Notes: generated by a model from the sequence alone, not told the origin. Counted from the first letter of the stretch, positions 24,916-33,795 are shown. The stretch is 55,042 bases of DNA from Hyphomicrobiales bacterium (GCA_900471525.1 UCEZ01000009.1:919-55960); one strand, 5' to 3'. Made by a program: numbers and translations.

Positions 24916-26754
24916 ATGCCCCTCCATCTCGTCGGTGAAAATATCGACAAGACCCGCGGTTTCCGCCAAGCCGAGGCTGGCAAGATCGTCCATTTGATGC
25001 GCGGTATCTATGTCGACGCCGACGACGATATAGACCAGACGGTGCGGACTCACGCGGTACGCATTGCCAAATATCTTTATCCGAATGCGTACCTTTCGGC
25101 CGCCAGCGCCGTATTGCTCGGTCCGATGCGTGATGGCCGCCTGTTCTTGACCGGCCGCCGCGTGCAACGGCAGCGTATCAGGACACTCGAAATCATCCAA
25201 AATAAAGCTCCGGACCACCCTTCCGTTGCGCAGGCGGTGGTCGGCGATGACATGGGCGAACTGCGCGTGGACGTGTCTTCACTGCGCCAGCGTTTTCTGG
25301 AAGCCTTTCGCATCCGTAGCGAACATGCAGCCTCGTTCGACGAAACGATGAAAGAGGGGATCGCCGCGCGCCTGATCGAAGAGTACGGCAGTCCGGCCGC
25401 CGCCGCCGATGCTGTGTTCAAGCTCGCTCGAGACAATGACTGGCTTGATGAAGGACGCGCAGCAGACCGCTTCCTCAAACAGAAGCCGGTCGCAGTAGTC
25501 GCCGTCGCCAACCAAGCCGCGTTCGACCTAATCGTGGCTTGGCACGGGGTACCGATCGGAAACTTGGTGCACGATGGCTTCGAATGGCGATGGCAAGCGG
25601 CCAATCCGAATGGTCCGCCACTCGTGCGCCAGACCACGCCTGGCAGGCTGCCGCCCTTCATTGAATCACTTCTGCCGGAAGGCTGGCTGAACCGAGTGCT
25701 GAATAACCCGGACGAGCGGGTAGAGCTGCGCACGGGCAAGCGGTACATGTCGAACATCACGATCGTGGAACGGGCGACCGAGCTGGCAGCCCTGCCGGCA
25801 GATATTCTGCTGACGCGGCTGAATAGCTTTACGACGGATCATATGTTCACGGGGACTTACGCCGGTCCCGGCCGCGGCGACATCCAGGATACGTTCGAAC
25901 AGAATCTGGCGCGGATGTTCGCGACAGGCGCGACACCGCGCCTGTCGGGCGTGCAGATCAAGGCGCCGATGTTCCTCGATGCCGACGGCACCCTGATGCC
26001 GAGCACGGACAAGCCGTTCACGCATATTCTGAAGCCTGCCGGCACGTCGGGATTCGAGGCGCTACCCGCGATCGAATGGCAATCGATGGAGCTCGGCCGC
26101 GCGGCTGGGTTCACCATCCCGGCAATTGCGCTCGTTGCCATGCCAGATGGTATGCCGGCAGCCCTTGTTGTCGAGCGGTTTGACATCCGCACCAGCCTTG
26201 ATGACATGCGCTGTCTGGCGCTCGAAGACATGACTTCGCTCTTGGGAGTGCGGGCGGAAGACAAATACACAGGCACCATGGAACGGATCGCGGGCGCGCT
26301 GCGTCCTCTTTCGACCGATGCGGATTCGGACCTGCTGCTGCTCTTGCGGCGGGCACTGTTCGCCTGGTTGATCGCCGATGGCGACATGCACCTGAAGAAC
26401 ATGGCGGTGCTGAAGATTGCAGAGCCAGGGAGGGGAGATTTCAGCTCGGTCCGCATGGCGCCGCTCTACGACGCCGTAACGACGCGGGTGTTTCCAAACC
26501 TGCAGCATGACCGCATGGCGCTCAAAATCACCGGTAAGGACGAACGGCTGAAGAGAGCCGATTTCAAGCGTTTCGCGGCGACGGCGGGTATCTCGGCGGC
26601 GGCGGCGGATACGGCCATGGATGAACTAGTGGCAGCACTTGTGCGCGGTCTGGAACAGCTTGCTCCGCCGCCGTTGACAGATGGATCAGTCGGTGCTGAA
26701 CGAGCGGCGCTGATGCGGGAGATCGTCGGCGAACGCCTCCACACTTTTGAATAA
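24916..26754 (+). CDS. HipA-family Ser/Thr kinase with AbiEi-like N-terminal domain
   Basis: The 612-residue protein joins two modules. Residues about 10-190 resemble AbiEi-type antitoxin/regulator domains (IVHLMRGIYVD, then YLSAASAVLLGPMRDGRLFLTG). Residues about 230-600 are a HipA kinase: LPPFIESLLPEGW, ATP-site SGVQIK, THILKP, VVERFDIR, catalytic ADGDMHLKN (Asp490, Asn495) and metal-site LYDAVTT (Asp519). HipA toxins phosphorylate targets such as glutamyl-tRNA synthetase and normally pair with HipB. No HipB-like gene lies beside it, so the N-terminal module may supply DNA binding and self-control. Two operator-like repeats precede the ATG. An AT-richer upstream hints at transfer. Kinase assignment is firm; the AbiEi link is moderate. 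Confidence 0.82.
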   Translation: MPLHLVGENIDKTRGFRQAEAGKIVHLMRGIYVDADDDIDQTVRTHAVRIAKYLYPNAYLSAASAVLLGPMRDGRLFLTGRRVQRQRIRTLEIIQNKAPDHPSVAQAVVGDDMGELRVDVSSLRQRFLEAFRIRSEHAASFDETMKEGIAARLIEEYGSPAAAADAVFKLARDNDWLDEGRAADRFLKQKPVAVVAVANQAAFDLIVAWHGVPIGNLVHDGFEWRWQAANPNGPPLVRQTTPGRLPPFIESLLPEGWLNRVLNNPDERVELRTGKRYMSNITIVERATELAALPADILLTRLNSFTTDHMFTGTYAGPGRGDIQDTFEQNLARMFATGATPRLSGVQIKAPMFLDADGTLMPSTDKPFTHILKPAGTSGFEALPAIEWQSMELGRAAGFTIPAIALVAMPDGMPAALVVERFDIRTSLDDMRCLALEDMTSLLGVRAEDKYTGTMERIAGALRPLSTDADSDLLLLLRRALFAWLIADGDMHLKNMAVLKIAEPGRGDFSSVRMAPLYDAVTTRVFPNLQHDRMALKITGKDERLKRADFKRFAATAGISAAAADTAMDELVAALVRGLEQLAPPPLTDGSVGAERAALMREIVGERLHTFE

Positions 26755-27333
26755 CCTCGAGCAATTGAGATTCAGCTAGCCAATCAGGGCGATGCTTGGG
26801 TCCCTGTGTTGAATGGACGACAAGTATAAGTCGTGCACGTTGCTTTTCATAATGCTCACCGACGCCAGCTGTCGATCAGATCTTTGACAAAGGACATTAC
26901 CACATGTATTCAGAGGGTTGGCATCGACGTGGTTCGATTCCGCTCAAGACCCCAGTGCTTTCTGCGAGTTTAGCACGAGTCCCACCGCAGTAGGGTGGAT
27001 TGAACGCTTCAGCGGGTCAAAGCTCCGATTCAGCAGAGGCCGTAAGGAATGGCAAGATCTAGTTCCCTGGCTATACGCAAAACGGGGGCACTCGTCTCTT
27101 GCGTCCGGCGGACGTAAAGCTACGATTTTTTGCTACTCTATCTGCTCCCATAGATGTTGCAGTTTCAGCCAAAACTGCGGTTTCAGGTTAACGCAGGAGC
27201 AGGCCGTTTTTGCTTACCAGCAGAGATTTTCTCCGTTTAGGTTGAGCTTCGGCCAAATTCATTGACAACCACAGGATGTTACGGAATATTGTTTTCGATC
27301 ATACTATCATGCTATATTTTGCTGGTGACGCCA
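26755..27333. other. Intergenic stretch before the P450 cluster
   Basis: No gene is recognised in about 580 bases. A tRNA-T-arm-like GGTTCGATTCCGC (26931-26943) followed by a CCCCA is present, but no matching acceptor or anticodon arms were found. The right end is AT-rich (around 27290-27320) and probably holds the promoter of the P450 gene. Confidence 0.4.
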
Positions 27334-28590
27334 ATGACATTTCTTGAAGAATACGATGCTTTCGCGCCAGAGGATGCGTTGGGAAAGGCGGGTTTATTTT
27401 TCAAACATCTGCGTATGGACTGGCGCGGCCTTTTCGCAGAGTTACGCGATAGCCGGCCAATACTTGATCTCTCTCCGTTTGTTGTCGTAGCGCGATGGGC
27501 CGATGTGACCGCAGTACTCGCTCGCCCATCGGCGTTCCAAGTTACTTACAGGCCACACATGGACCCATCGGTCGGGCCATTCATGTTGGGGCGGGACAAC
27601 ACTAAGCTGAATTGGCATGACAAGTCGTTGATGCGCGCGCTGTTGCGCTGGGAAGACCTGCCGACAATTAGGAGCTTCGCTGGTCGAACTGCCGCAGCAG
27701 CACTGGCAACTCCGGACAAGGAAATAGACGTCGTTCGGCGTGTCTCCCGCCTTGTGCCGCTTCGGATCGTCCAGCAGTGCTTTGGCTTCTATGGTCCCGA
27801 CGACGCGGCGATGCTGCGATGGTCGTGGGCGACCCAGGCGGATATGTTTCACAATCTCACCTCAGACGCTGGACTGCTGGCCGCAAATATTGCGGCTGGC
27901 GGTGAAATGCGGACCTGGCTACGCTGTTTTCTGGCTCGCAGACAGCCTTGGGCACTTGCATCTGGCGACGATACTATCTCGCGGCTGCTGCGCCTTGCCG
28001 CGTCTAACGCTGCAGGTCTCGACCTGGAAGGGGTCGTGAGCAATGTCGCGGGTCTTCTGGTCGGCGCAATCGAGACGACGTCACAGGCCATAGTTAACGC
28101 CACTGAACAGATCCTTCTACGTCCCGACGTCAAAGCAGCAGCGATTGCCGCCGCCCAAAGTGAAGATATATCCGCGTTTGATGCGATCGTGTGGGAAGCT
28201 TTGCGCTTCAACCCCATGACAACCTTTGTTCTGAGGATTGCAACTGAGCCTTCGGTTCTCGCTTCAGGAAGCGACCACGAAACACCTATCGCATCTGGTC
28301 GGGTCGTGGCGGCCGCCATTGGATCAGCAATGTTCGACCCCGCGATTTTCCCTGAACCGGACGAATTCAAAGCGAGGCCGCGTACCGACTATCTGCATAT
28401 GGGTTTCGGGCATCACGAATGTCTGGGGCAATATGTCGGCTACGCAATGATCCCAGAAACAGTGCGACAGATTCTACTTTTGCCGGGGGTCCACTTACTC
28501 GATGGAAATGGCAGCGCAGTCGACAACGCGAGCGGTCCCTTCGCCGAGCGTTTCATAATTGGTTATTCGCCGGAGCAGGTTCATGGATAA
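27334..28590 (+). CDS. Cytochrome P450
   Basis: The 418-residue soluble P450 has the main signatures: I-helix LLVGAIETTSQAI with the acidic-Thr pair, K-helix ExxR at Glu288-Arg291 (EALRFNP), and the haem loop HMGFGHHECLG with Cys363 as ligand (first Phe of the consensus replaced by Met). No ferredoxin or reductase gene is nearby. The stop overlaps the start of the cyclooxygenase-like gene by 8 bases (ATGGATAA), so the two are translationally coupled. Fungal Ppo enzymes carry these two catalytic types in one chain, with the P450 rearranging the hydroperoxide. A similar role is an inference. ATG 27334 is the best start; upstream TTG/GTG starts would add a hydrophobic segment. Confidence 0.9.
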   Translation: MTFLEEYDAFAPEDALGKAGLFFKHLRMDWRGLFAELRDSRPILDLSPFVVVARWADVTAVLARPSAFQVTYRPHMDPSVGPFMLGRDNTKLNWHDKSLMRALLRWEDLPTIRSFAGRTAAAALATPDKEIDVVRRVSRLVPLRIVQQCFGFYGPDDAAMLRWSWATQADMFHNLTSDAGLLAANIAAGGEMRTWLRCFLARRQPWALASGDDTISRLLRLAASNAAGLDLEGVVSNVAGLLVGAIETTSQAIVNATEQILLRPDVKAAAIAAAQSEDISAFDAIVWEALRFNPMTTFVLRIATEPSVLASGSDHETPIASGRVVAAAIGSAMFDPAIFPEPDEFKARPRTDYLHMGFGHHECLGQYVGYAMIPETVRQILLLPGVHLLDGNGSAVDNASGPFAERFIIGYSPEQVHG

Positions 28591-30187
28591 ACGGCCAGCC
28601 GAAACCGGGCGCATGCGTGATACCAGCCATGACGGATTTCGCAACAAGCTCGAGGCCTTTCTGCTCACCCGAGGCCGACCCATCTGGAGTTTCATAAACG
28701 AACAACGGTGGCTTCGCGGCATTGTCAACCGGCTCATCGTCAACAATGCCGTACTGAAGGCGCCAACCCGGCCACTGCCCCTCAGCACCATGAGTGGCTA
28801 TGCATCTTGGGCGTCTTTGACCGATAGGACCTGGTTTTCCCGCTATCTCCCACCCAAGACGATGGAAGGCTTGCCAGCCTTACAAGCCCTCGCGCCGCTT
28901 TATGTGACGAAGCCGGGTGGTCCGCGCCTTTCGCAGCGTTCGACGTTGTTATTTCCGAGTTTTGCGCAATGGTTCACCGACGGCTTCCTCATGACGGACG
29001 GCGCTGACCGTCGGCGAACGAGCACCAACCACCAGATCGACCTCAGCCAAGTTTACGGGCTGAATGACAAAGTCCAACACGCGCTGCGTCTCCAAAGCGA
29101 AACCGCCGGGCGAAAAGGACGGCTGATTACTGAAATTCTCGACGGTGAAGAATGGGCGCCGCGGCTTTTCGATTCTGAGGGTAACCGTGACCCTAGGTTT
29201 GGGGATGTGCCGGATCCGCTGAAGCTTCCGATCGATCTGCCGCCTGGTCGAAGAGCCTCGATATTCGCCTTTGGCGGCGAGCGCGCCAACGCCACAATCT
29301 TTACCGCGGCGATCAACACGATGTTCATTCGCGAGCATAACCGGCTTTGTCAGGTGATCGAGACGGCAAATCCTGCCTGGGACGATGAGCGCGTCTTTCA
29401 AACGGCCCGCAATGTCAACATCGTTCAGCTGATCAAGGTTGTGGTCGAGGAATATATCAATCACATCTCGCCCTATTGGTTCAAACTATTGGGGGATCCG
29501 ACGCCATCCTACAAGGCGCGCTGGAACCGTGGAAACTGGATCCCGGTCGAGTTCAACCTTCTTTATCGGTGGCACAGCCTTATCCCGGAAACGATCTTGT
29601 GGAACGGTAGGGAGAAGCCGATGGCAGACATGCGCTTCGATAACGAACTGCTGCTGATAGAGGGGCTGGAGATCACCCTCGGCGCGGCCAGCGGCTCCAG
29701 CGCATGGAGTATCGGTCTCTTCAACACTGCTGCAATGCTGCGAGATGTCGAATTGGCAAGCATTCAGCAAGGCCGCGACAACCAGCTAGCCAGCTACAAT
29801 GATTATCGGGAGGTGATGCAGTATCCGCGGATCTCACGGTTCGAACAAATCAGTGGCGATCCCGACGTTGTCGAGACGCTCAAGGCGATTTACGGCAATG
29901 TTGATAAGCTTGAATTCTTTGTAGGGCTCTTTGCGGAAGACTTGCCCGAACGCTCCGCGGTGCCGCCGCTCATTGGCCGTATGGTCGCTCTGGATGCGTT
30001 TTCACACGCACTTACGAACCCACTTCTATCACCTTATGTTTATAACGAAAAAACCTTCACGGTAGAAGGTATGAGCTCCATCACCCAGACTGCATGCCTA
30101 AGCGATATCGCCAGTCGCAACCTGCCGGGTGGCGGGACCGGACTGCACATAACCATGGACAATCCCGCATACGACTCCGTCGCTTAG
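28583..30187 (+). CDS. Cyclooxygenase/alpha-dioxygenase-like haem peroxidase
   Basis: The 534-residue protein belongs to the animal-type haem peroxidase superfamily, closest by eye to prostaglandin H synthase. It has FAQWFTDGF (127-135), NHQIDLSQVYGLND, MFIREHNRLC, and VEFNLLYRWHSLIPETI with proximal His331 and Tyr328 aligned to the radical-forming Tyr385 of COX. The distal His of the COX motif FAQHFTHQF appears as Asp133, with the Gln kept. That suggests the oxygenase reaction may persist while peroxidase turnover is weak. No signal peptide or EGF domain is present, so it is probably cytoplasmic. Start at ATG 28583 behind CGGAG overlaps the P450 stop. Likely substrate: an unsaturated fatty acid (inference). 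Confidence 0.88.
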   Translation: MDKRPAETGRMRDTSHDGFRNKLEAFLLTRGRPIWSFINEQRWLRGIVNRLIVNNAVLKAPTRPLPLSTMSGYASWASLTDRTWFSRYLPPKTMEGLPALQALAPLYVTKPGGPRLSQRSTLLFPSFAQWFTDGFLMTDGADRRRTSTNHQIDLSQVYGLNDKVQHALRLQSETAGRKGRLITEILDGEEWAPRLFDSEGNRDPRFGDVPDPLKLPIDLPPGRRASIFAFGGERANATIFTAAINTMFIREHNRLCQVIETANPAWDDERVFQTARNVNIVQLIKVVVEEYINHISPYWFKLLGDPTPSYKARWNRGNWIPVEFNLLYRWHSLIPETILWNGREKPMADMRFDNELLLIEGLEITLGAASGSSAWSIGLFNTAAMLRDVELASIQQGRDNQLASYNDYREVMQYPRISRFEQISGDPDVVETLKAIYGNVDKLEFFVGLFAEDLPERSAVPPLIGRMVALDAFSHALTNPLLSPYVYNEKTFTVEGMSSITQTACLSDIASRNLPGGGTGLHITMDNPAYDSVA

Positions 30188-30320
30188 TAGTTTGCGGCAG
30201 GCTCAGCTTTGCTGGCTAACTAACCTGGCTGCCTGGTTGAATTTCGATGTTACCTCACTTCGGATTGCCGAGGTAGCAAAATGCAAGAAGCCATTCTCTC
30301 ATGCCTTTAAGGACTGGGCC

Positions 30321-32147
30321 ATGAAGCGACGTCAGTTTCTCTCTGCCACTGCAGCTTTGAGTGCATTTTTGGTTTCGCGTAACGCGCTCGGGCAAGAAGT
30401 CTTGACAAGGGGTGCAGTGGTGATCGGCGTCGACATGGTCGGCGGACTTCCGAAACTCACGGCGACTGACAGCGCGAAGGCGATGGCGACCTGGCTTGGC
30501 GCGGAGAGTTTCGAGGTCAAGCTGCTCGCCGATGACGCCGGCAAGGTCACGTTGCAAGGGGTGTTTGACGCTGTTGCCGATTTCGTCAATCGCGGCAACA
30601 TGGACATGCTGGTCGTCTATTTCGCGGGGCATGGGTTCATGAGTGGGGACACCGAGTGGTGGATGTTATCCGGTGCTCCTGTCAATCCGAATGAAGCGAT
30701 AAGCTTGTTGGAAAGCGCAGTGCTGGCGAAGGACTGTGGGATCCCCAATGTTGTTTTCATCTCGGACGCCTGCCGCTCCACGCCCGACAGTTTGAACGCC
30801 AGCCGAGTGCGGGGCGGCTTCATATTTCCGAACAATGGACCTTCGACAAGTATTGCCGATATCGACAAGTTCATGGCGACGCGTGCCGGTGGCTCGGCGT
30901 TTGAGTTGCCTGTCACCGATAGCGTCCGTCAGGGGTATCAGGGGATTTTCACAGCCTGCTTTCTTGAGGCGTTTCAGCGTCCCGAGACCGATATGGTCCA
31001 AACTTTGCCAGACGGTGCTGTGGTGGTTCCAAACCGGGCTCTCAAAAACTATCTCAAGCGAGAAGTCTCCCGCCGAGTTCAGCAACAGTCGATAACCTTG
31101 CGACAACTGCCTGATGTCGAGGTGACCTCGAACGACGACGTCTACATCGGTAAAGCGCATGTCGTCGCGCAACAAACTTCGTCCGACATTAAAGTGGTCC
31201 CGTTGAATTCAGTCGTTGATCTTGCTCTCAAGGACATTGGGGCGAAATTTAACAATGATGCGCTTTCGTCATCCAATCTGTCCGCTAATGTGTCCAAAAC
31301 CGATGTCGCCAACTATTCGGTGACCACGGGTTTCGACGCAACTAAAGATCTAATCCTCTCTTCAGTAGCGCCCTTGAGCTTTGAGTCACAGACCGGTTTC
31401 TCAATCATGGGAGCTGTTGCTGCGGAGGCCTTTGCGCTGGGTGGCAGCAAAGCAACGATCACCCGTGGTGGCGGTGGAACCCAATCTGCTCTCGTGAGGA
31501 TCGACCTGGCACCTGGAAACCCGGGTGAGACGGTGGTCATTCGTTTTGCTGATGGATCGGGAACGGTGGTGGCTGCCATAAAGGGATTTGTCGGCAACAT
31601 TGTCGCCGCTGAGGCGGGCGTCAGCAATGTCAGCTATGTCCCCTCTAGCAACAGTTCGCGATGGTCCGAATATGCGGGCGAGGGCAAACGTCTGAATGAA
31701 TTACACGCGGTCGTGGCGTCGGCTGCGTCGCTCGGTGCCTTCCGTATCGAAGGGGATCGGGCAACGCGCGCGATCAAGGGCAGAAAGATGGGCGATGACA
31801 TTCGCGTTCTCAAATCTGTAGATCCGACGCTTGGCGTTTATGCCGCCTATGCCTATTGGGATGCCGATCTCATCGAAGATGTTCGTTCAGTCTCGCAGTT
31901 CATGAGCGGCGACTTAGAGCTGGGTCTGTTCGATGTCGAAATGCTCGCGTGGAAGGGGAGAGGTCCGGCGGGTAAAATGGTCCCCTTCTGTCCCATGCTG
32001 ACGCAGGGATGGGAATTCTTGCGGGTGTTGGGATTGTCCTCGCCGCAACTGGACAGCCTGAAAAGCCATCTCCGACCATCGTTGTGGACGACTATCGACG
32101 CTGCAGGGATGGACCAACTGGTGGCATCCGCTCAAATCACACCTTAG
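30321..32147 (+). CDS. Tat-exported caspase-family (C14) protease with large C-terminal region
   Basis: The 608-residue protein starts with a twin-arginine signal (MKRRQFLSATAALSAFLV, cleavage after ALGQ). A caspase-fold domain covers residues about 28-260: VVIGVDMVGG, the catalytic-His motif VVYFAGHGF (His104) and the catalytic-Cys motif VFISDACRS (Cys151). The remaining 350 residues, including a Gly-rich GGGGTQSALVRIDLAPGNPG stretch, match nothing I recognise and may bind substrate or partners. It follows the peroxidase after 133 bases and precedes an exported hydrolase by 19, so the two are probably co-translated. Caspase-like plus hydrolase pairs occur in bacterial effector systems. Basic P1 specificity, as in metacaspases, is untested. 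Confidence 0.88.
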   Translation: MKRRQFLSATAALSAFLVSRNALGQEVLTRGAVVIGVDMVGGLPKLTATDSAKAMATWLGAESFEVKLLADDAGKVTLQGVFDAVADFVNRGNMDMLVVYFAGHGFMSGDTEWWMLSGAPVNPNEAISLLESAVLAKDCGIPNVVFISDACRSTPDSLNASRVRGGFIFPNNGPSTSIADIDKFMATRAGGSAFELPVTDSVRQGYQGIFTACFLEAFQRPETDMVQTLPDGAVVVPNRALKNYLKREVSRRVQQQSITLRQLPDVEVTSNDDVYIGKAHVVAQQTSSDIKVVPLNSVVDLALKDIGAKFNNDALSSSNLSANVSKTDVANYSVTTGFDATKDLILSSVAPLSFESQTGFSIMGAVAAEAFALGGSKATITRGGGGTQSALVRIDLAPGNPGETVVIRFADGSGTVVAAIKGFVGNIVAAEAGVSNVSYVPSSNSSRWSEYAGEGKRLNELHAVVASAASLGAFRIEGDRATRAIKGRKMGDDIRVLKSVDPTLGVYAAYAYWDADLIEDVRSVSQFMSGDLELGLFDVEMLAWKGRGPAGKMVPFCPMLTQGWEFLRVLGLSSPQLDSLKSHLRPSLWTTIDAAGMDQLVASAQITP

Positions 32148-32166
32148 AAACCGGGGGGACTGTTTC

Positions 32167-33111
32167 ATGATCAATCGCCGAACTTTTCTAACGCTGGCAT
32201 CGGCCATTGCCTGCATGCGAGGCATTGACGCGGGGGCCGCAGTACCATTGAGACTCGTGTTTATCCACGGGCGTAGCCAACAGGGCATGGATCCAGTTGT
32301 GTTGAAAAAAACGTGGAGTGAGGCGTTGGTATCCGCGCTGGCGATCCAGAACCTCAATCTCCCAACCTCTCTTGATATCGAGTTCCCTTACTACGGAGAC
32401 GCGCTGGACAAGTTTGTGAGTCAATCAAAAATACAGGTTGCGTCACAGGTCCACGCGCGAGGAAGTGACCAGCAGGACGATTTCCTGGCGTTCCAGGCGC
32501 AGGTGGCAAATGAGCTCGTCGTAAACGCAGGTGTGACCGATGCGCAGATTGACGCGGAATATGGAAATAATCCGAAGACCCGCGGGCCACTGAATTGGGA
32601 ATGGGTGCAGTCAATATTGCAGGCACTTGATAAGCACGGCGGCGGATTGAGCGCGGATGCGATCGAGGCGTTCACCCGCGATGTGTACCTCTATCTTACC
32701 TCCGAGCTGGTCAGGACCGAAATCGACAAAATCGTTGTGAAGTCAATGAATGGCGAGCCGACGATCGTCGTTGGTCATTCATTGGGCTCGGTCGTTGCTT
32801 ACAATGTGCTGAAGACGAACCCAGGCTTCAAGGTCCCGATGTTGGTGACCATCGGTTCGCCGCTGGGCATAAGGGCAATCCGGACGCCGCTTAGCCCGAT
32901 CAGGTTTCCAAAAAGCGTCACCAGCTGGTTCAACGCATACGACACCCGGGATGTCGTGGCGCTCAATCCGTTGGACAGTGCGAATTTCGCTGTTCGGCCG
33001 CCGATCGAAAACTATTCCGGTGTCAAGAACGGCACCACCAACCGGCATGGGATCTCCGGGTATCTTGGTGACTCAACAGTGGCTCGCAAGATTTATGAAA
33101 GCTGTACATAG
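32167..33111 (+). CDS. Exported alpha/beta hydrolase (lipase-like)
   Basis: The 314-residue protein has a Tat-like signal (MINRRTFLTLASAIACMRG, cleavage after AGAA) and an alpha/beta-hydrolase fold. It shows LRLVFIHGRSQQG (oxyanion region), the nucleophile elbow VVGHSLGSVVAYN (Ser205), an acidic residue in AYDTRDVVALNP (Asp259/Asp262) and the catalytic His in NRHGISGYL (His294). These match lipase/esterase-like enzymes acting on lipids or peptides in the periplasm. A GGGGGGACTG ribosome site precedes it and only 19 bases separate it from the caspase gene. It ends the four-gene cluster. A phospholipase role that would supply fatty acid to the oxygenase is attractive but inferred. Confidence 0.85.
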   Translation: MINRRTFLTLASAIACMRGIDAGAAVPLRLVFIHGRSQQGMDPVVLKKTWSEALVSALAIQNLNLPTSLDIEFPYYGDALDKFVSQSKIQVASQVHARGSDQQDDFLAFQAQVANELVVNAGVTDAQIDAEYGNNPKTRGPLNWEWVQSILQALDKHGGGLSADAIEAFTRDVYLYLTSELVRTEIDKIVVKSMNGEPTIVVGHSLGSVVAYNVLKTNPGFKVPMLVTIGSPLGIRAIRTPLSPIRFPKSVTSWFNAYDTRDVVALNPLDSANFAVRPPIENYSGVKNGTTNRHGISGYLGDSTVARKIYESCT

Positions 33112-33402
33112 ACCATTGGGGAGAGCTGCTTATGCAGCCGAAAATACCTAAGTATGATCGGTGGTCACCAAATCGAAAAAAGCGTTCCATAATCGGTCCG
33201 GAGTAACGCAGCTTAAAATTGCTGACACGTGCGAATGCCAGTCGTCCGTGCCGCCTTTATCCCGAGGTGTGCCGTGAATCAGAGACGACGCGTTCGCATC
33301 CTTTCGAATAGGAGGATTGTGTCAAAACTAATCAAAAATGCGGTTGCATAATGCCGCGGGTAAGATAACCATAACGAGAACTGAAATTCACATAACTCGG
33401 AA

Positions 33403-33657
33403 TTATGTGAACTCGCCGAGCATTTTCCCAAGGGTATCAGCGGCGTTTATGGCTCGCATGAGAGCGGTGTCCGAGACGCGGGTATAGATCTCCGTGGTTG
33501 CAATGCTCGAATGCCCGAGAAGGCGCTGAACGAAACGGATATCGACCCCTTCTTCGATCAGGAAGGTCGCCGCTGAATGACGGAAACGGTGAGGGGTGAC
33601 GTGCGTATCCAGATTGCACTCTTCCGCCAGAAGGCGAAGCCTTCGTCTAAGTGTGAA
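33403..33657 (-). pseudogene. Tyrosine recombinase (phage integrase) C-terminal remnant
   Basis: The last 84 codons of a minus-strand frame encode the catalytic end of a tyrosine recombinase: [25 protein letters not shown] (HxxR pair), [17 protein letters not shown] (His and Tyr nucleophile). The Arg-I half, the core-binding domain and a proper start are missing. Upstream the frame continues into unrelated sequence that includes a long palindrome. A 9-base inverted repeat (TTCACATAA/TTATGTGAA) spans its stop. It marks a past integration event next to the oxygenase cluster. Confidence 0.85.
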
Positions 33658-33727
33658 TCGGCACCGAAGGTTGACCCCTCGCGATGTGAGTGTAAGGCTC
33701 TGATTTACCGCCACAAAGTGGAAACTG

Positions 33728-33763
33728 GGTGGGGTCACGATCGGCGCCGATGATGACCCCACC
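33728..33763. repeat. 36-bp near-perfect palindrome
   Basis: The arms GGTGGGGTCA and TGACCCCACC (10 bases each) enclose an inner palindrome ATCGGCGCCGAT; only two positions on each side mismatch. It lies in the debris upstream of the recombinase remnant, possibly an insertion-element end, a recombination site or an operator left from a lost gene. Related sequence repeats (GTAAATCAG-like) lie on both sides. Confidence 0.6.
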
Positions 33764-33795
33764 GAGGCGATAAATTTTCCAGCAACCTCATACAC

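Noticed and set aside
26870..26960. Possible tRNA gene suggested by GGTTCGATTCCGC and CCCCA
   Set aside because: No 5' acceptor strand, D-arm or anticodon arm can be paired upstream; kept only as a possible attachment-site remnant.
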